Shown here piece by piece: positions 16,669 to 25,936 of a DNA stretch of 64,000 nucleotides. A program made the translations under genes and the position numbers. The notes below the pieces were generated by a model. It was not told the DNA's origin. It did no database searches and saw nothing but the letters and a program-made list of their open reading frames with translations. Within the stretch, counting starts at the first letter, position 1; the number at the start of each line of letters is the position of its first letter. Origin of the DNA: Rhodococcus sp. B7740 (GTDB taxonomy: Bacteria > Actinomycetota > Actinomycetes > Mycobacteriales > Mycobacteriaceae); NCBI RefSeq assembly GCF_000954115.1, contig NZ_CP010797.1, forward strand, positions 3,844,001 through 3,908,000, read 5' to 3'.

Positions 16669-17186
16669 GCCGGTCCCTCACCTCTCGGCCCGCCGGCCAG
16701 TTCGACTGCGACGTCGAGGTGGCCGAGGTGACGGGCGTATTCCTGGAGTACATGGAAGCAGATCCAGATCAGAGTCGGCCGCTCATCGGTGAATCTTCCA
16801 CCGAGAGTTGCCAATTCGTCCATCCGGTGTGAGCTCAGCACCTCATCGGTGAGCCGAGCACCGTCCTCGAGTCTGCGCAGCAGGGTCTCGGCGTCCACAT
16901 CGTCCGGCACATGCCAGGAGCCGTCCTTCGAGTCACCCCACGGCGCGTCGACTGCCCTTCCGAGAAATCCCCAGACGAACCAGCGCTGCTCCATGTGCAC
17001 CAGATGGGTCAGCATCTGCACAGGGGTCCACTCGGACGGGACGGTTGTGCTGGTCAGGGCATCGCTGCTCAGTGCAGTGATGCGCCGAACCAACTCGCCG
17101 CGATAGAAGCGCAGGTAATCGCGGAACAGGTCGGCGGGATTGGACAGAGCGGAGTTCGGTTCGGGAAACGTCGTCAGCTTGGCCAT
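16665..17186 (-). CDS. DinB/DUF664-family protein
   Basis: This 173-residue four-helix-bundle protein of the DinB/YfiT superfamily probably binds a divalent metal. Histidines are visible at MLTHLVHMEQRW and near the end at FHVLQEYARHLGHLD. Actinobacterial members are often mycothiol-dependent detoxification enzymes or S-transferases. It shares a four-base overlap with the downstream VOC gene. The family call is firm, but the substrate is unknown. Confidence 0.85.
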   Translation of the reverse strand: MAKLTTFPEPNSALSNPADLFRDYLRFYRGELVRRITALSSDALTSTTVPSEWTPVQMLTHLVHMEQRWFVWGFLGRAVDAPWGDSKDGSWHVPDDVDAETLLRRLEDGARLTDEVLSSHRMDELATLGGRFTDERPTLIWICFHVLQEYARHLGHLDVAVELAGGPRGEGPA

Positions 17187-17205
17187 GGCTTCTCTAGTGG
17201 TCGGC

Positions 17206-17559
17206 TCATTCGCTTTTGCGCTGTTCGCGGGCGATGCGACGCTGCTCCTCGGCGCGGGCGCGGCAGCGGCGTAGGAACTCCTCGTCGCTTTCCTGCGTCT
17301 GGGCGACGGCTCGTCCGGGTCTTGCGTCGTACTCGGGATAGGCCGACGCGGTACGAGGTGCACCGCTGCCACCCCAGATGCCGCCGTTCTCGGGCCGGCC
17401 GACGATGAGCCACGCAATGGACCCGGCGAGCGGCAGAACGATGACGAGCAGCAGCCAGACGATCTTCGGGAGGTGCCGGATTCTCGAATCGTCGGCGGTG
17501 ATGACGTCGATCAAACAGAAGATCGACAGCAGCATGATCAGCAGGCCGAGGTACGGCAC
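17206..17559 (-). CDS. PLDc_N-domain membrane protein
   Basis: This 117-residue protein starts at GTG 17559 with GGAGG eight bases upstream. Two membrane segments lie at about 2-18 and 32-51. The sequence KIVWLLLVIVLPLAGSIAWL matches the PLD nuclease N-terminal domain, a short two-helix anchor. A positively charged coiled tail rich in arginine and glutamate follows. Such stand-alone proteins are common in actinobacteria and have no defined role. Confidence 0.75.
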   Translation of the reverse strand: MPYLGLLIMLLSIFCLIDVITADDSRIRHLPKIVWLLLVIVLPLAGSIAWLIVGRPENGGIWGGSGAPRTASAYPEYDARPGRAVAQTQESDEEFLRRCRARAEEQRRIAREQRKSE

Positions 17560-17665
17560 GGAAAATCCTCCAGTCTTTTCGAGACCGTGCGGTCGGTCTT
17601 TCGCGACTATCAGATCACTCGTTGTACCACCGATCAAGTGCTGCGAACGTCTCGAATGTCGTGGT

Positions 17666-18283
17666 TCAGCCGAAAACCAGCAGAGCAGCCAGGGTGAGCA
17701 TCATCGCTCCGATGCCGAGGTCGAGTACCCGCCACGCCGCGGGCTTGGCGAACAGCGGACTGAGCACCCGTGATCCGTAGCCCAAGGCGGTGAACCACAG
17801 GACGCTGCCCAGCATCGCGCCGACGGCGAACCACCACCGCAAGTCCCCCGGCTGTCGGTTGCCGATCGAGCCGAGAAACACCACGGTGTCGAGGTAGACG
17901 TGAGGATTGAGCCAGGTCAGGGCCAGGCAGGTGGCAAGGGCGGCGATCAGCGAACCCGTTCCCTCCACCTGGGAGGTCATGGCAGCAGGCGTTCGGGCGC
18001 GGTTCAACGCCATCAGACCGTAGACGAGGAGAAACAGAGCACCCAGGACGGTCACGATCCGCAGAGCCACGGGAAATCGATCCACGAGGACGCCGATTCC
18101 AGCCACCCCGGCCAGGATGAGGACCGCATCGGACAGTGCGCACACCGCGACCACCGGTAATACGTGGGCTCGCTGCAGCCCCTTGCGCAGCACGAAGGCG
18201 TTCTGCGCTCCGATGGCGACGATGAGGGAAAGTCCGACGCCCAGTCCGGTGAGGGTCGATTGCGCGGCCGCAAGGGAGGTCAT
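17666..18283 (-). CDS. lysE: LysE/ArgO-family basic amino acid exporter
   Basis: This 205-residue, six-helix protein has the LysE signature QSTLTGLGVGLSLIVAIGAQNAFVLRKGLQ near its N-terminus (residues 8-38, matched in parts) and the conserved ALTWLNPHVYLDTVV motif. LysE proteins export L-lysine and L-arginine and prevent overload when peptides are degraded. It is divergent from a LysG/ArgP-type LysR regulator. Downstream of that regulator lie lysine-catabolic genes, so this region handles excess lysine. Confidence 0.9.
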   Translation of the reverse strand: MTSLAAAQSTLTGLGVGLSLIVAIGAQNAFVLRKGLQRAHVLPVVAVCALSDAVLILAGVAGIGVLVDRFPVALRIVTVLGALFLLVYGLMALNRARTPAAMTSQVEGTGSLIAALATCLALTWLNPHVYLDTVVFLGSIGNRQPGDLRWWFAVGAMLGSVLWFTALGYGSRVLSPLFAKPAAWRVLDLGIGAMMLTLAALLVFG

Positions 18284-18339
18284 GACGGCAACGTTAGGAG
18301 CGAGCCGTCATTAGGTCCAGCGAATGTATTTCAGGAACA

Positions 18340-18360
18340 ATTAGCGTAGCTTCATCTAAT
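18340..18360. promoter_or_regulatory. LysR-type T-N11-A box in the lysE-lysG spacer
   Basis: ATTAG, eleven bases, CTAAT is a perfect five-base inverted repeat with LysR spacing. It lies in the spacer between the exporter and its regulator and ends at the regulator's ATG. It is a candidate binding site for the LysG-type protein. Confidence 0.5.
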
Positions 18361-19213
18361 GGAGATCGAGCAGCTCAGAGCCCTGAGGGCCGTGGTCGAC
18401 AGCGGAACGTTCGAAGCCGCGGCCCGCGCGCTGTACGTGACGCCCTCGGCGGTCAGTCAGCGCATCAAGTCACTGGAGCAATCACTCGGCCGGACTCTGG
18501 TCCAGCGGAGCAAGCCGGTGGTCGCAACTCAGTCGGGCGTCGCAGTGCTGCGTCTGGCGCGCCAGATCGACACTCTCACCGAGCAGACTCGTGCCGAACT
18601 GAGTGACGACGGCGTCGCCGCGCCGATTTCGCTCGCCGTCAATGCGGATTCGATGGCGACCTGGGTGTTGCCCGCGCTCTCTTCACTGGCGCGCAACACC
18701 ACCTTCGATCTGCATCGACAGGATCAGGACCGGACGGCGCAGTTGCTGCACGACGGGATCGTCTCTGCCGCAATAACGTCCGTTGCCGATCCGGTTCGTG
18801 GCTGCACCGTCCGACGCCTCGGTGCGATGCGCTACCGGCCGTCGGCCACACCCGAGTTCATCGAACGGTGGTTCACCGCAGGAGTGACGGCAGAGGCCTT
18901 GCGCTCCGCGCCTGTGGTGGTGTTCGATGCCGACGACCGGTTGCAGGACAACTACTTACAGCGATTCGATGTCGAACCGCATGAGCCGCCGAGACATCTG
19001 GTGCCTGCGTCCTCGGATTACGCACGGGCCGTCGACCTCGGCTTCGGCTGGGGCATGATTCCCGATCTTCAGGCCCGCGAGACGCTGATGTGCTTCGACG
19101 ACAACGGAATCGACGACGTGACGCTGTATTGGCAGCAGTGGTCGTTGTCGTCTGCCGCACTCCAACGGGCAGCCGATGCCGTGGCAGAGGGCGCAGAGCG
19201 AATGTTGTTGTGA
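18359..19213 (+). CDS. lysG: LysR-family regulator of LysG/ArgP type
   Basis: This 284-residue protein has a LysR helix-turn-helix with EAAARALYVTPSAVSQRIKS (about 20-39) and a co-inducer-binding domain starting near 90. The ArgP/LysG subgroup activates lysE in response to lysine or arginine, and the divergent lysE arrangement is the classic one. It starts at ATG inside a LysR-type palindrome, which suggests autoregulation. The call follows subgroup similarity and context. Confidence 0.88.
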   Translation: MEIEQLRALRAVVDSGTFEAAARALYVTPSAVSQRIKSLEQSLGRTLVQRSKPVVATQSGVAVLRLARQIDTLTEQTRAELSDDGVAAPISLAVNADSMATWVLPALSSLARNTTFDLHRQDQDRTAQLLHDGIVSAAITSVADPVRGCTVRRLGAMRYRPSATPEFIERWFTAGVTAEALRSAPVVVFDADDRLQDNYLQRFDVEPHEPPRHLVPASSDYARAVDLGFGWGMIPDLQARETLMCFDDNGIDDVTLYWQQWSLSSAALQRAADAVAEGAERMLL

Positions 19214-19214
19214 T

Positions 19215-19619
19215 TCAGGCCGGACTGTCGTTCGGCACGATCTCGGGCAGACCGTCGCCGACCGGATCGAGAATCGCCGCCGAGCGGGCACCCCACCGCT
19301 CGTGCGCGGATTGCCGCGACATGCCGACGGCCGTCCCGATCGTCGCCCACGTTGCACCCTGAACCCGGAGCACCACCACGGTTTCGATGCCGTCCAGGCC
19401 TGCCGCCAGTTGCACGCGCAGGCTGAGTAGATGCCACGCGAGACTCCGACGTGCAGGCAGATCGGAAGATTGATCGGCCTCCCATTCCGGGGTGCCCGGC
19501 AGCGGACCGGTGCCGATGATCTCGTCTGCGATACGGCCCGCTTCGGTGGCTGCCGCTGTTACGACCGCCCGCGTTGCAGCGGTGATATCAGCCTCGGCTG
19601 CGAGGGTGATGGGATCCAT
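19215..19619 (-). CDS. Putative HTH-type protein of unknown function
   Basis: This 134-residue alanine-rich protein converges on lysG. The C-terminal segment TWATIGTAVGMSRQSAHERWG resembles a sigma-factor or Xre-like recognition helix, so it may bind DNA. The N-terminal part is a helical low-complexity region with no recognised family. It follows the divergent lysine genes closely but has no visible operon partner. Nothing more can be said of its role. Confidence 0.55.
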   Translation of the reverse strand: MDPITLAAEADITAATRAVVTAAATEAGRIADEIIGTGPLPGTPEWEADQSSDLPARRSLAWHLLSLRVQLAAGLDGIETVVVLRVQGATWATIGTAVGMSRQSAHERWGARSAAILDPVGDGLPEIVPNDSPA

Positions 19620-19688
19620 GACCGACCTCCTGTGTCAGGAAAATCCTGACAGCAGGCCGCCGATGTTGTCAAGAGTTACCTGACAATG

Positions 19689-21017
19689 TCAGAGCATTCT
19701 CAGCACCCGGTCGATGGAGTCGACGGCCTGGGTCAGCTCGGTTTCGGTGATCGTCAGTGCAGGGCGGAATCGCACTGCCGACTCGCCGCAGCCGAGCGCC
19801 AGTACATGTTGCTCGGTGCGCAACAGCTCGATCACTCGGTCACGGGTGGAGGCGTCGGGCAGGGAGAAGGCGCACATCAGCCCGCGTCCACGGACCTCGG
19901 ATACAACCGTGTGTCGAGTTGCCAACTCCTGCAACATGTTCAACAGCACTGCTCCGAGCTCACCGGCGCGGTCGATGAGCTTCTCGGATTCGACCACTTC
20001 CAGAATCCGACGCGACCGCACCATGTCGGTGAGGTTGCCACCCCACGTCGAGTTGATGCGGGAGCTGACAGCGAAGACGTTGTCGTCGATGTCGTCGACG
20101 CGACCGCCGGCCATGACGCCGCAGACCTGAACCTTCTTGCCGAAGGCGACGACATCGGGGACGACGCCCAGCTGCTGGAATGCCCATGCGGTGCCGGTCA
20201 TTCCAGCACCGGTCTGCACCTCGTCCATCACGAACAGCGCGTCGAACTCGTGGCACAGCTCGCGCAGCTTCTGCAGGAAGCGCGGCCGGAAGTGATGGTC
20301 TCCACCCTCGCCCTGGATGGGTTCGATGATGGCGCAGGCGATGTCGTGCGGATTGGCCTCGAACGCCATGCGGGCTGCCGCCAGCGATGCGTCCTCGAGT
20401 TCGTCCATGTTCGCGTCGGATCTGATGGAGGGTGACGGGATGCGCGGCCAGTCGAATTTCGGGAAGCGGGCGACCTTGTTCGGGTCGGTGTTGGTCAGCG
20501 ACATCGTGTAGCCCGAGCGTCCGTGGAATGCGTGCTCGAAGTGCATCACCTGCGAGCCCAACGAGGGATCGATGCCGTTGCGCTCGTTCCACCGTGACTT
20601 CCAGTCGAAGGCGACCTTCAACGCGTTCTCCACCGCCAGTGCGCCGCCCTCGACGAAGAACAGGTGCGGTAGGCGAGCGTCACCGAGAACCCGCGCGAAC
20701 GTGTCGACGAATCGGGCCATGGGCACGGTGTAGATGTCGGAGTTGCTGGGCTTGTTCATCGCCGCCTGCATGAGATCGGCCCGAAACTCCGGGTCGTCGA
20801 TCAGGGCGGGATGGTTCATGCCCAGCGCATTGGACGCAAAGAAGGTGAACAGGTCCAGATAGCGGGTGCCGTCTCTGGCGTCGACCAGGGTGCACCCGGT
20901 CGAAGCATCGAGGTCCAGTACCAACTCGAAACCGTCGGCCAACAGGTGTTCGCCGATCACGTCGCGGACGTTGGAGGCATCGATGGTCACTCCGGTGCGC
21001 TGTAATACTTGCGTCAT
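19689..21017 (-). CDS. lat: L-lysine 6-transaminase
   Basis: This 442-residue PLP-dependent class-III aminotransferase moves the epsilon-amino group of lysine to 2-oxoglutarate and yields piperideine-6-carboxylate. The pyrophosphate-binding and cofactor regions are visible as MDEVQTG (264-270) and the Schiff-base lysine in FGKK (292-295). Divergent and 124 bases away is the aldehyde dehydrogenase that would oxidise the product to aminoadipate. Lat homologues are a feature of mycobacteria, Nocardia and Rhodococcus, where they act in lysine degradation or stationary-phase survival. Confidence 0.93.
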   Translation of the reverse strand: MTQVLQRTGVTIDASNVRDVIGEHLLADGFELVLDLDASTGCTLVDARDGTRYLDLFTFFASNALGMNHPALIDDPEFRADLMQAAMNKPSNSDIYTVPMARFVDTFARVLGDARLPHLFFVEGGALAVENALKVAFDWKSRWNERNGIDPSLGSQVMHFEHAFHGRSGYTMSLTNTDPNKVARFPKFDWPRIPSPSIRSDANMDELEDASLAAARMAFEANPHDIACAIIEPIQGEGGDHHFRPRFLQKLRELCHEFDALFVMDEVQTGAGMTGTAWAFQQLGVVPDVVAFGKKVQVCGVMAGGRVDDIDDNVFAVSSRINSTWGGNLTDMVRSRRILEVVESEKLIDRAGELGAVLLNMLQELATRHTVVSEVRGRGLMCAFSLPDASTRDRVIELLRTEQHVLALGCGESAVRFRPALTITETELTQAVDSIDRVLRML

Positions 21018-21141
21018 GGAGACGAAGATACGCGTTAAAATTCCGTAAGCAAGTCCATATGACAGGAAATTATACTGTTGTGACCGTCGTCGGTAGGCTG
21101 ATCTCCGACGGTTCGGTTCTCTTCACGGAAGGTGTACGCGC
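21018..21141. promoter_or_regulatory. Shared promoter region of lat and the dehydrogenase gene
   Basis: An unusually AT-rich stretch for this window (around GTTAAAATTCCGTAAGC and GGAAATTATACTG) separates the divergent lat and dehydrogenase genes. ATTCC and GGAAAT form a loose inverted repeat flanking CAAGTCCATATGACA. A Lrp/AsnC-type protein often controls lat, but no such gene is in the window. The binding protein therefore remains open. Confidence 0.35.
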
Positions 21142-22677
21142 ATGTCTGCATCCATCACCCACGACGAGTTGAGTGTGCGCACTCGCGCCATCCTCGACCG
21201 GCTGGGTGCCACGATCGCGCTCGACGCCCCCGCGGGACCCGACGCGATCATCGCGCGATCGCCGATCACCGGTGGGAACCTGGCGTCGCTGGCGTCGGCC
21301 TCGGCTGCCGACGTCGAGGCCGTCGTCGCCGACGCGCGCACCGCGTTCGTGTCGTGGTCGCAGGTGCCCGCTCCGGTACGTGGTCAGGTGATTCGGGAAC
21401 TCGGCGAACTGCTGCGCGTACACAAAGAGGATCTGGGCGCGCTGGTGTCCATCGAGGCCGGAAAGATCGTCTCCGAGGGCCTCGGTGAGGTGCAGGAGAT
21501 GATCGACATCTGCGACTTCGCCGTCGGACTCTCGCGTCAGCTGTACGGCAACACGATCGCCACCGAACGGCCCGGGCATCGGATGATGGAGCAATGGCAT
21601 CCGCTCGGTGTCGTCGGTGTCATCACCGCCTTCAATTTCCCTGTCGCCGTGTGGAGTTGGAATACCGCTCTTGCGCTGGTCGCAGGAGACACCGTCATCT
21701 GGAAGCCGTCGGAGAAGACTCCGCTGACCGCCGTCGGAGTGCAGGCGCTGTTCGAGCGTGCCGCCGCTGCCGCGGGAGTGGACCCCAAGATCGCGCAACT
21801 GGTGATCGGTGATCGCGCGTCCGGTGAAGCGCTGGTGGACGATTCGCGAGTTGCGTTGGTATCGGCCACCGGCTCGACGAGAATGGGCCGTGCCGTCGCA
21901 CCTCGGGTCTCCGAGCGATTCGGCCGGGTGTTGCTCGAACTCGGTGGAAACAATGCCGCGATCGTCACGCCGTCGGCCGATCTCGATCTGACGACGCGTG
22001 GACTGGTGTTCTCGGCCGCCGGGACGGCCGGTCAGCGCTGCACCTCGCTGCGACGCGTCATCGTGCATTCCTCGGTCGCGGAGGAACTGGTCGCAAAGCT
22101 GGTCGCGGCCTACGAGACGCTCTCCATCGGATCTCCCTTGGCCACAGACACTCTGGTGGGCCCGCTCATCGACGCCGGTGCGTTTGCGGGGTACCAGAAG
22201 GCGCTCGAAGCCGCGGTATCCGACGGCGGAACAGTGGTGGTCGGCGGGGAGCGGGTGAACGTGGTCGACGAGTATTCGTTCTACGTTCAGCCCGCGATCG
22301 TGACGATGCCCGCGCAGACCGACATCGTCAAGCACGAGACGTTTGCCCCCATCATGTACGTGCTGACGTACGACACCCTCGACGAGGCCATCGCACTGCA
22401 CAACGATGTGCCGCAGGGTCTTTCGTCATCGATCTTCACGACCGACCTGCGTGAAGCCGAGCGCTTCCTGTCCGCTGCCGGCTCCGACTGCGGCATCGCC
22501 AACGTCAACATCGGACCGTCCGGCGCCGAGATCGGCGGGGCATTCGGCGGAGAGAAGGAAACCGGCGGCGGACGTGAATCCGGTTCGGACGCATGGAAGG
22601 CATACATGCGGCGAGCTACGAACACGGTCAACTACTCCAACGAACTGCCCCTGGCGCAGGGAGTGAAATTCGGCTGA
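21142..22677 (+). CDS. L-piperideine-6-carboxylate / aminoadipate-semialdehyde dehydrogenase
   Basis: This 511-residue NAD-dependent aldehyde dehydrogenase has catalytic Glu266 in LLELGGNNA, Cys300 in AGQRCTSLRR, and NAD-binding FNFP at about 164. The sequence SGQ/AGTAGQRCTSLRR, with VIHSS soon after, is the pattern of the AmaB/Pcd-type lysine-pathway dehydrogenase (ALDH7). It is divergent from lat, so the two together convert lysine to alpha-aminoadipate. The start at 21142 is preceded by GGAAGG. Confidence 0.9.
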   Translation: MSASITHDELSVRTRAILDRLGATIALDAPAGPDAIIARSPITGGNLASLASASAADVEAVVADARTAFVSWSQVPAPVRGQVIRELGELLRVHKEDLGALVSIEAGKIVSEGLGEVQEMIDICDFAVGLSRQLYGNTIATERPGHRMMEQWHPLGVVGVITAFNFPVAVWSWNTALALVAGDTVIWKPSEKTPLTAVGVQALFERAAAAAGVDPKIAQLVIGDRASGEALVDDSRVALVSATGSTRMGRAVAPRVSERFGRVLLELGGNNAAIVTPSADLDLTTRGLVFSAAGTAGQRCTSLRRVIVHSSVAEELVAKLVAAYETLSIGSPLATDTLVGPLIDAGAFAGYQKALEAAVSDGGTVVVGGERVNVVDEYSFYVQPAIVTMPAQTDIVKHETFAPIMYVLTYDTLDEAIALHNDVPQGLSSSIFTTDLREAERFLSAAGSDCGIANVNIGPSGAEIGGAFGGEKETGGGRESGSDAWKAYMRRATNTVNYSNELPLAQGVKFG

Positions 22678-22681
22678 CGGC

Positions 22682-23926
22682 ATGATCGACAGTATGAAAG
22701 TACTGTCGATGATCCTGGCCGGTCTTTCCGTCGGTTATTCGATCAGTGTGATGGCTCTCCAAGATCCGCTGCTGAGCAGGGGATTCGGTTTCGAGGCCAC
22801 GACTGTCGTGGATGGTGTTCTGGTACTCGCGGTCACCGCCGCCCTCAGCGCAGTGGCATCGGGGCGCTGGGGCGACCGTGCCGCCGTGTGGATTGCGGTG
22901 GCCGCGCTGCTGGGGATCGTCTTCGATTCTCTCGGCATGACTCCGGGATTGCTCGGTGATTGGGTAGCGGCGCTCGGTGGGGGTGCCTTGCTCGGTGCCG
23001 CGGCAACCCTGGCAGGAACCCATCGACGCGCGCAGGTTGCCCTCGCGGTAGGACTACTCGTCGCAGCGCGGGTGGGAGCGGAATTGGTCACGCTCCTGGC
23101 GAGCTCGTCCGGCCCGCGGTTTGCCTGGGAGGTCGCCGGCCCCGAGGATGCGGTGGTGCCCCAGACGGCAGCCATCGCGGTTGCCTTGGCTGTTCTCGCC
23201 GCGCTATTTCTCGTTGCTGGATATCGAACCGCGTCGGTTGCAACGTCGCAGGTGAGCACTCGAATACTCACGGTCGGAATTGCACTGCCATTGGTTGCCG
23301 GCGGATTCGGTTGGTGGGCCGGCGAATACCGCGACAGCACCCTCGTGTGGTTTCTTGCGCTCGCCGGGCTGACCATTGCGGCGCTCGTCGCTGCCTGGTT
23401 CCTACCGAAGCGCGCCGGCTCCCTGATCCTCGTGTTGTTCGCCTCGTGGGCGGCCGGAGTCTCGTCATTCGACTTCGCCGACCGGTCCTACACCTCGGTC
23501 GGCCTGGCGGTGTTGCTGTTCGTCGCAGGCGGGCTGATCGCCTACCGCTTCCCACAGATCTACCTCGGGCTGCTCGCACTGTTGGTGATCGCGGCCGTGA
23601 ATCTCGCTCAGACCTTGGGCGTCGTTCTCCCCGTGTCGATTCAACAATGGGCAGTGCCCTTCGTTGCGGCCTACCTGCTGGTGTCGGCATTACCGACGGA
23701 ACCGACCTCGTTGGCGATCGGCGTGACCGTTCCATTCACGATGGTATTGACGGTCACGATCTACGGGGGTAGTTACGGCCCGCTGGATTCGGCAGACGAC
23801 TTCGAGTTCTTCGGTTCGTCGCAGCCGTCCGCAACCGCACTGTCGGTCGGCGGCCTGGTAGTTCTCCTGGTGTGCGCGGTTGGAGTGTGGCTTCTGCGGC
23901 GCAGATCGCCAACGGGCCCTGTGTAG
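22682..23926 (+). CDS. Polytopic membrane protein, unknown function
   Basis: This 414-residue protein is about 60% hydrophobic, with 12 or so membrane helices distributed over the whole length and little loop sequence. It starts four bases after the dehydrogenase stop and is probably on the same transcript. No transporter family was recognised; the repeated helix pairs could suit a major-facilitator-like or unknown permease. A role linked to lysine metabolism is only positional. The stop codon overlaps a short TGTGTA/TACACA inverted repeat. Confidence 0.65.
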   Translation: MIDSMKVLSMILAGLSVGYSISVMALQDPLLSRGFGFEATTVVDGVLVLAVTAALSAVASGRWGDRAAVWIAVAALLGIVFDSLGMTPGLLGDWVAALGGGALLGAAATLAGTHRRAQVALAVGLLVAARVGAELVTLLASSSGPRFAWEVAGPEDAVVPQTAAIAVALAVLAALFLVAGYRTASVATSQVSTRILTVGIALPLVAGGFGWWAGEYRDSTLVWFLALAGLTIAALVAAWFLPKRAGSLILVLFASWAAGVSSFDFADRSYTSVGLAVLLFVAGGLIAYRFPQIYLGLLALLVIAAVNLAQTLGVVLPVSIQQWAVPFVAAYLLVSALPTEPTSLAIGVTVPFTMVLTVTIYGGSYGPLDSADDFEFFGSSQPSATALSVGGLVVLLVCAVGVWLLRRRSPTGPV

Positions 23927-24080
23927 GAGCCGATACACACGTCTGCTTCTCTGATCGACCTCGACTTCGGGACGACAGCACTGGTGGTAGTTCTCTGCGT
24001 CGCACTTCCCTGATCTGATCCGTTGGTAGACAGGTGCGGCTGGTCACTGAATTCTGCCGTCACACTCGATACGACAACAC

Positions 24081-24120
24081 ACGAGCCCGCCCACCCGATG
24101 ACTGCGGTGGACGGGCTCGT
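24081..24120 (-). terminator. Long hairpin downstream of the cutinase gene
   Basis: ACGAGCCCGCCCACC and GGTGGACGGGCTCGT form a 15-bp stem with one G-T wobble and a ten-base loop. It lies 18 bases past the cutinase stop, on the side where that gene ends. It looks like a transcription terminator of the hairpin-only kind common in actinobacteria. Nothing else was seen in the surrounding 211 bases. Confidence 0.7.
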
Positions 24121-24137
24121 GAGCGTTCTGCACTGGA

Positions 24138-25817
24138 CTACGGCGCAGGTACAACCTCGGTGGTCGTGGGAATCACGGACTCGGCAGCCGTCTCGGTTGC
24201 GGTGACGCAGACCGGCGGTGCTCCCTCGACGGGGGTTTCACCCTCGACGGGGATCGTGCACTCGGGGGTCGTCGCGACGACGGCGGGTGCCGGTGTCTCG
24301 GCGGTGGTGACGGGTGCAGGCACAACCGGAACGGTGGTGGTCACAACGGGCGTCGGGGTTGCCGGGGTTGCCGGGGTGGTCGTGGTGGCCTTCGGAGTCG
24401 TGGTTGCCGACGTGGTCACAGGTGCCACGATCGTCTCGACCGCTGCACGTCCGGCCTTCTCCTGCACCTCTTTGGTCTTCACCGGCTCGCCCCGGTTGGC
24501 CTGCTCGGCCAGCTGGGTCAGCCAGGCCGCTGCGTACTGCACCGAGGTCAGTGGCTTGCCGTTGGCGGCGTCGGCGTCGCGCCAGTAGTCGAAGTGGTGT
24601 CCCGATCCGGGTGCCAGGGTGAGGCCGTACGGGTCGTTCATCACGACGGGGATGGTGTTCTGGTTCGAGGAGATGAATCCGGTGATCTCCTTGAAGATCT
24701 TCTGCGGCAGGTACACCATGTCGACCATCTGACCGGTCTCGATGGGCTCCTGCTCGCCGTCGACCTTGGCCGAGACCGGAGTGGTCACTGCGCCGGGCTT
24801 GTAGCCGGGCTCGGACACCTTGATCAGCACGTCGAGGAACGTCTCGTCGCTTTGCATCCAATTGGGCTGAGAAGCAATGTCGTTGAAGGCATTGACGGCG
24901 ATGCGTCCCAGTGCGAGCGCCAGATCGGCACCGGTGGCGGGGTTGAGGTTCTCGTTCTGCAGCGCGTCGGCGTTGACCTGGCGACCGACGTTGGCGGCGA
25001 GGTGAATCAGTGACGTGTTGGCGGGCAGTGCGCAGGTGAGGTCGCCGTCGGAGCAGAAGGACGCCACTCGGCCGTCGAGCGCTCCGAATCCACCGGACGT
25101 ACCGGGTAGTGCTCCTTGACCGGGAATTGCGTTGTTGCCGTTCTGGTACCGGGTGTCGAAGCCGTCCGGATTGCTGAACGGGTTCTCGGCGCCGGGGAAC
25201 GGTCCTTCCCCGGCGACGCGGCCGGCGTCGGCGAAGATGACGACACCGACGACCTGGTTGGGGTCGACGATTCCGTAGGTGCCGTCGGCGGACGCAACCT
25301 GGTTACCGACCTCCATCGCGGTGCGGCGGGCAACGTCTGCGCCCTCGCTGTAGCCGACGATGGCGAAGCGGGTCTTGGGGCAGGACGCCGAGATCGTCCT
25401 CATGATGGTCTGCGAGTTGGTGACGCCGGTCTGTACGGCGTTCTCGTAGCTCGCCAGGTCTGCCGGGTATTCGACGTACACCGCGGCGTAGGAGTCCGGA
25501 ACCACGTTGCCGTTGTTGGGCGCACGGACGGCCTGGTCGATCCAGTCGCTGGAGTAGTCGCCGGACATCGCTGCGGGGAGCCGCTCGCCCTCGGGGGTGG
25601 TGAGCCACTTGACGCCCTCGCGCGGGGTGTCGCCGCGGCCGCCGATAGCGATGCTCACCATGTCGTAGCAGGTTGCGGTCGAGACCAGTTCGATCGATGC
25701 CTCGGTGCTCGTGGACGGAGTCGACCACGGTGCGGCAACGACTACTCCGGCACCGAGGGCTCCGATCGCAAACGCGCTCAGCGCGACGCGCGCACGCTTC
25801 GACTTGCCAACATTCAT
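24138..25817 (-). CDS. Secreted cutinase/Culp-like serine esterase
   Basis: This protein of about 559 residues has an N-terminal signal: KSKRARVALSAFAIGALGAG, with hydrophobic core residues 13-30. The cutinase catalytic serine lies in GYSEGADV (G-x-S-x-G), followed by the aspartate region VVGVVIFADAGRV. The mature enzyme is of the Culp type that hydrolyses lipid or polyester esters in the envelope or medium. The last 100 or so residues are a low-complexity threonine/proline/alanine tail with repeated TTTP and VVTTT units, probably a surface linker. The start at MNVGKSKRAR gives a normal signal peptide; the longer frame is unlikely. Confidence 0.88.
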   Translation of the reverse strand: MNVGKSKRARVALSAFAIGALGAGVVVAAPWSTPSTSTEASIELVSTATCYDMVSIAIGGRGDTPREGVKWLTTPEGERLPAAMSGDYSSDWIDQAVRAPNNGNVVPDSYAAVYVEYPADLASYENAVQTGVTNSQTIMRTISASCPKTRFAIVGYSEGADVARRTAMEVGNQVASADGTYGIVDPNQVVGVVIFADAGRVAGEGPFPGAENPFSNPDGFDTRYQNGNNAIPGQGALPGTSGGFGALDGRVASFCSDGDLTCALPANTSLIHLAANVGRQVNADALQNENLNPATGADLALALGRIAVNAFNDIASQPNWMQSDETFLDVLIKVSEPGYKPGAVTTPVSAKVDGEQEPIETGQMVDMVYLPQKIFKEITGFISSNQNTIPVVMNDPYGLTLAPGSGHHFDYWRDADAANGKPLTSVQYAAAWLTQLAEQANRGEPVKTKEVQEKAGRAAVETIVAPVTTSATTTPKATTTTPATPATPTPVVTTTVPVVPAPVTTAETPAPAVVATTPECTIPVEGETPVEGAPPVCVTATETAAESVIPTTTEVVPAP

Positions 25818-25936
25818 GTCTTCGATCCCCATCATGTCCGCCCGAACCGATCCCCACTGCAGTTGCCAATGGGTTACCCGGGGTTTCGTCGGTCGGGTCG
25901 TTCGCGTTACAAACCGCATCATTTACCGTCGTACGC

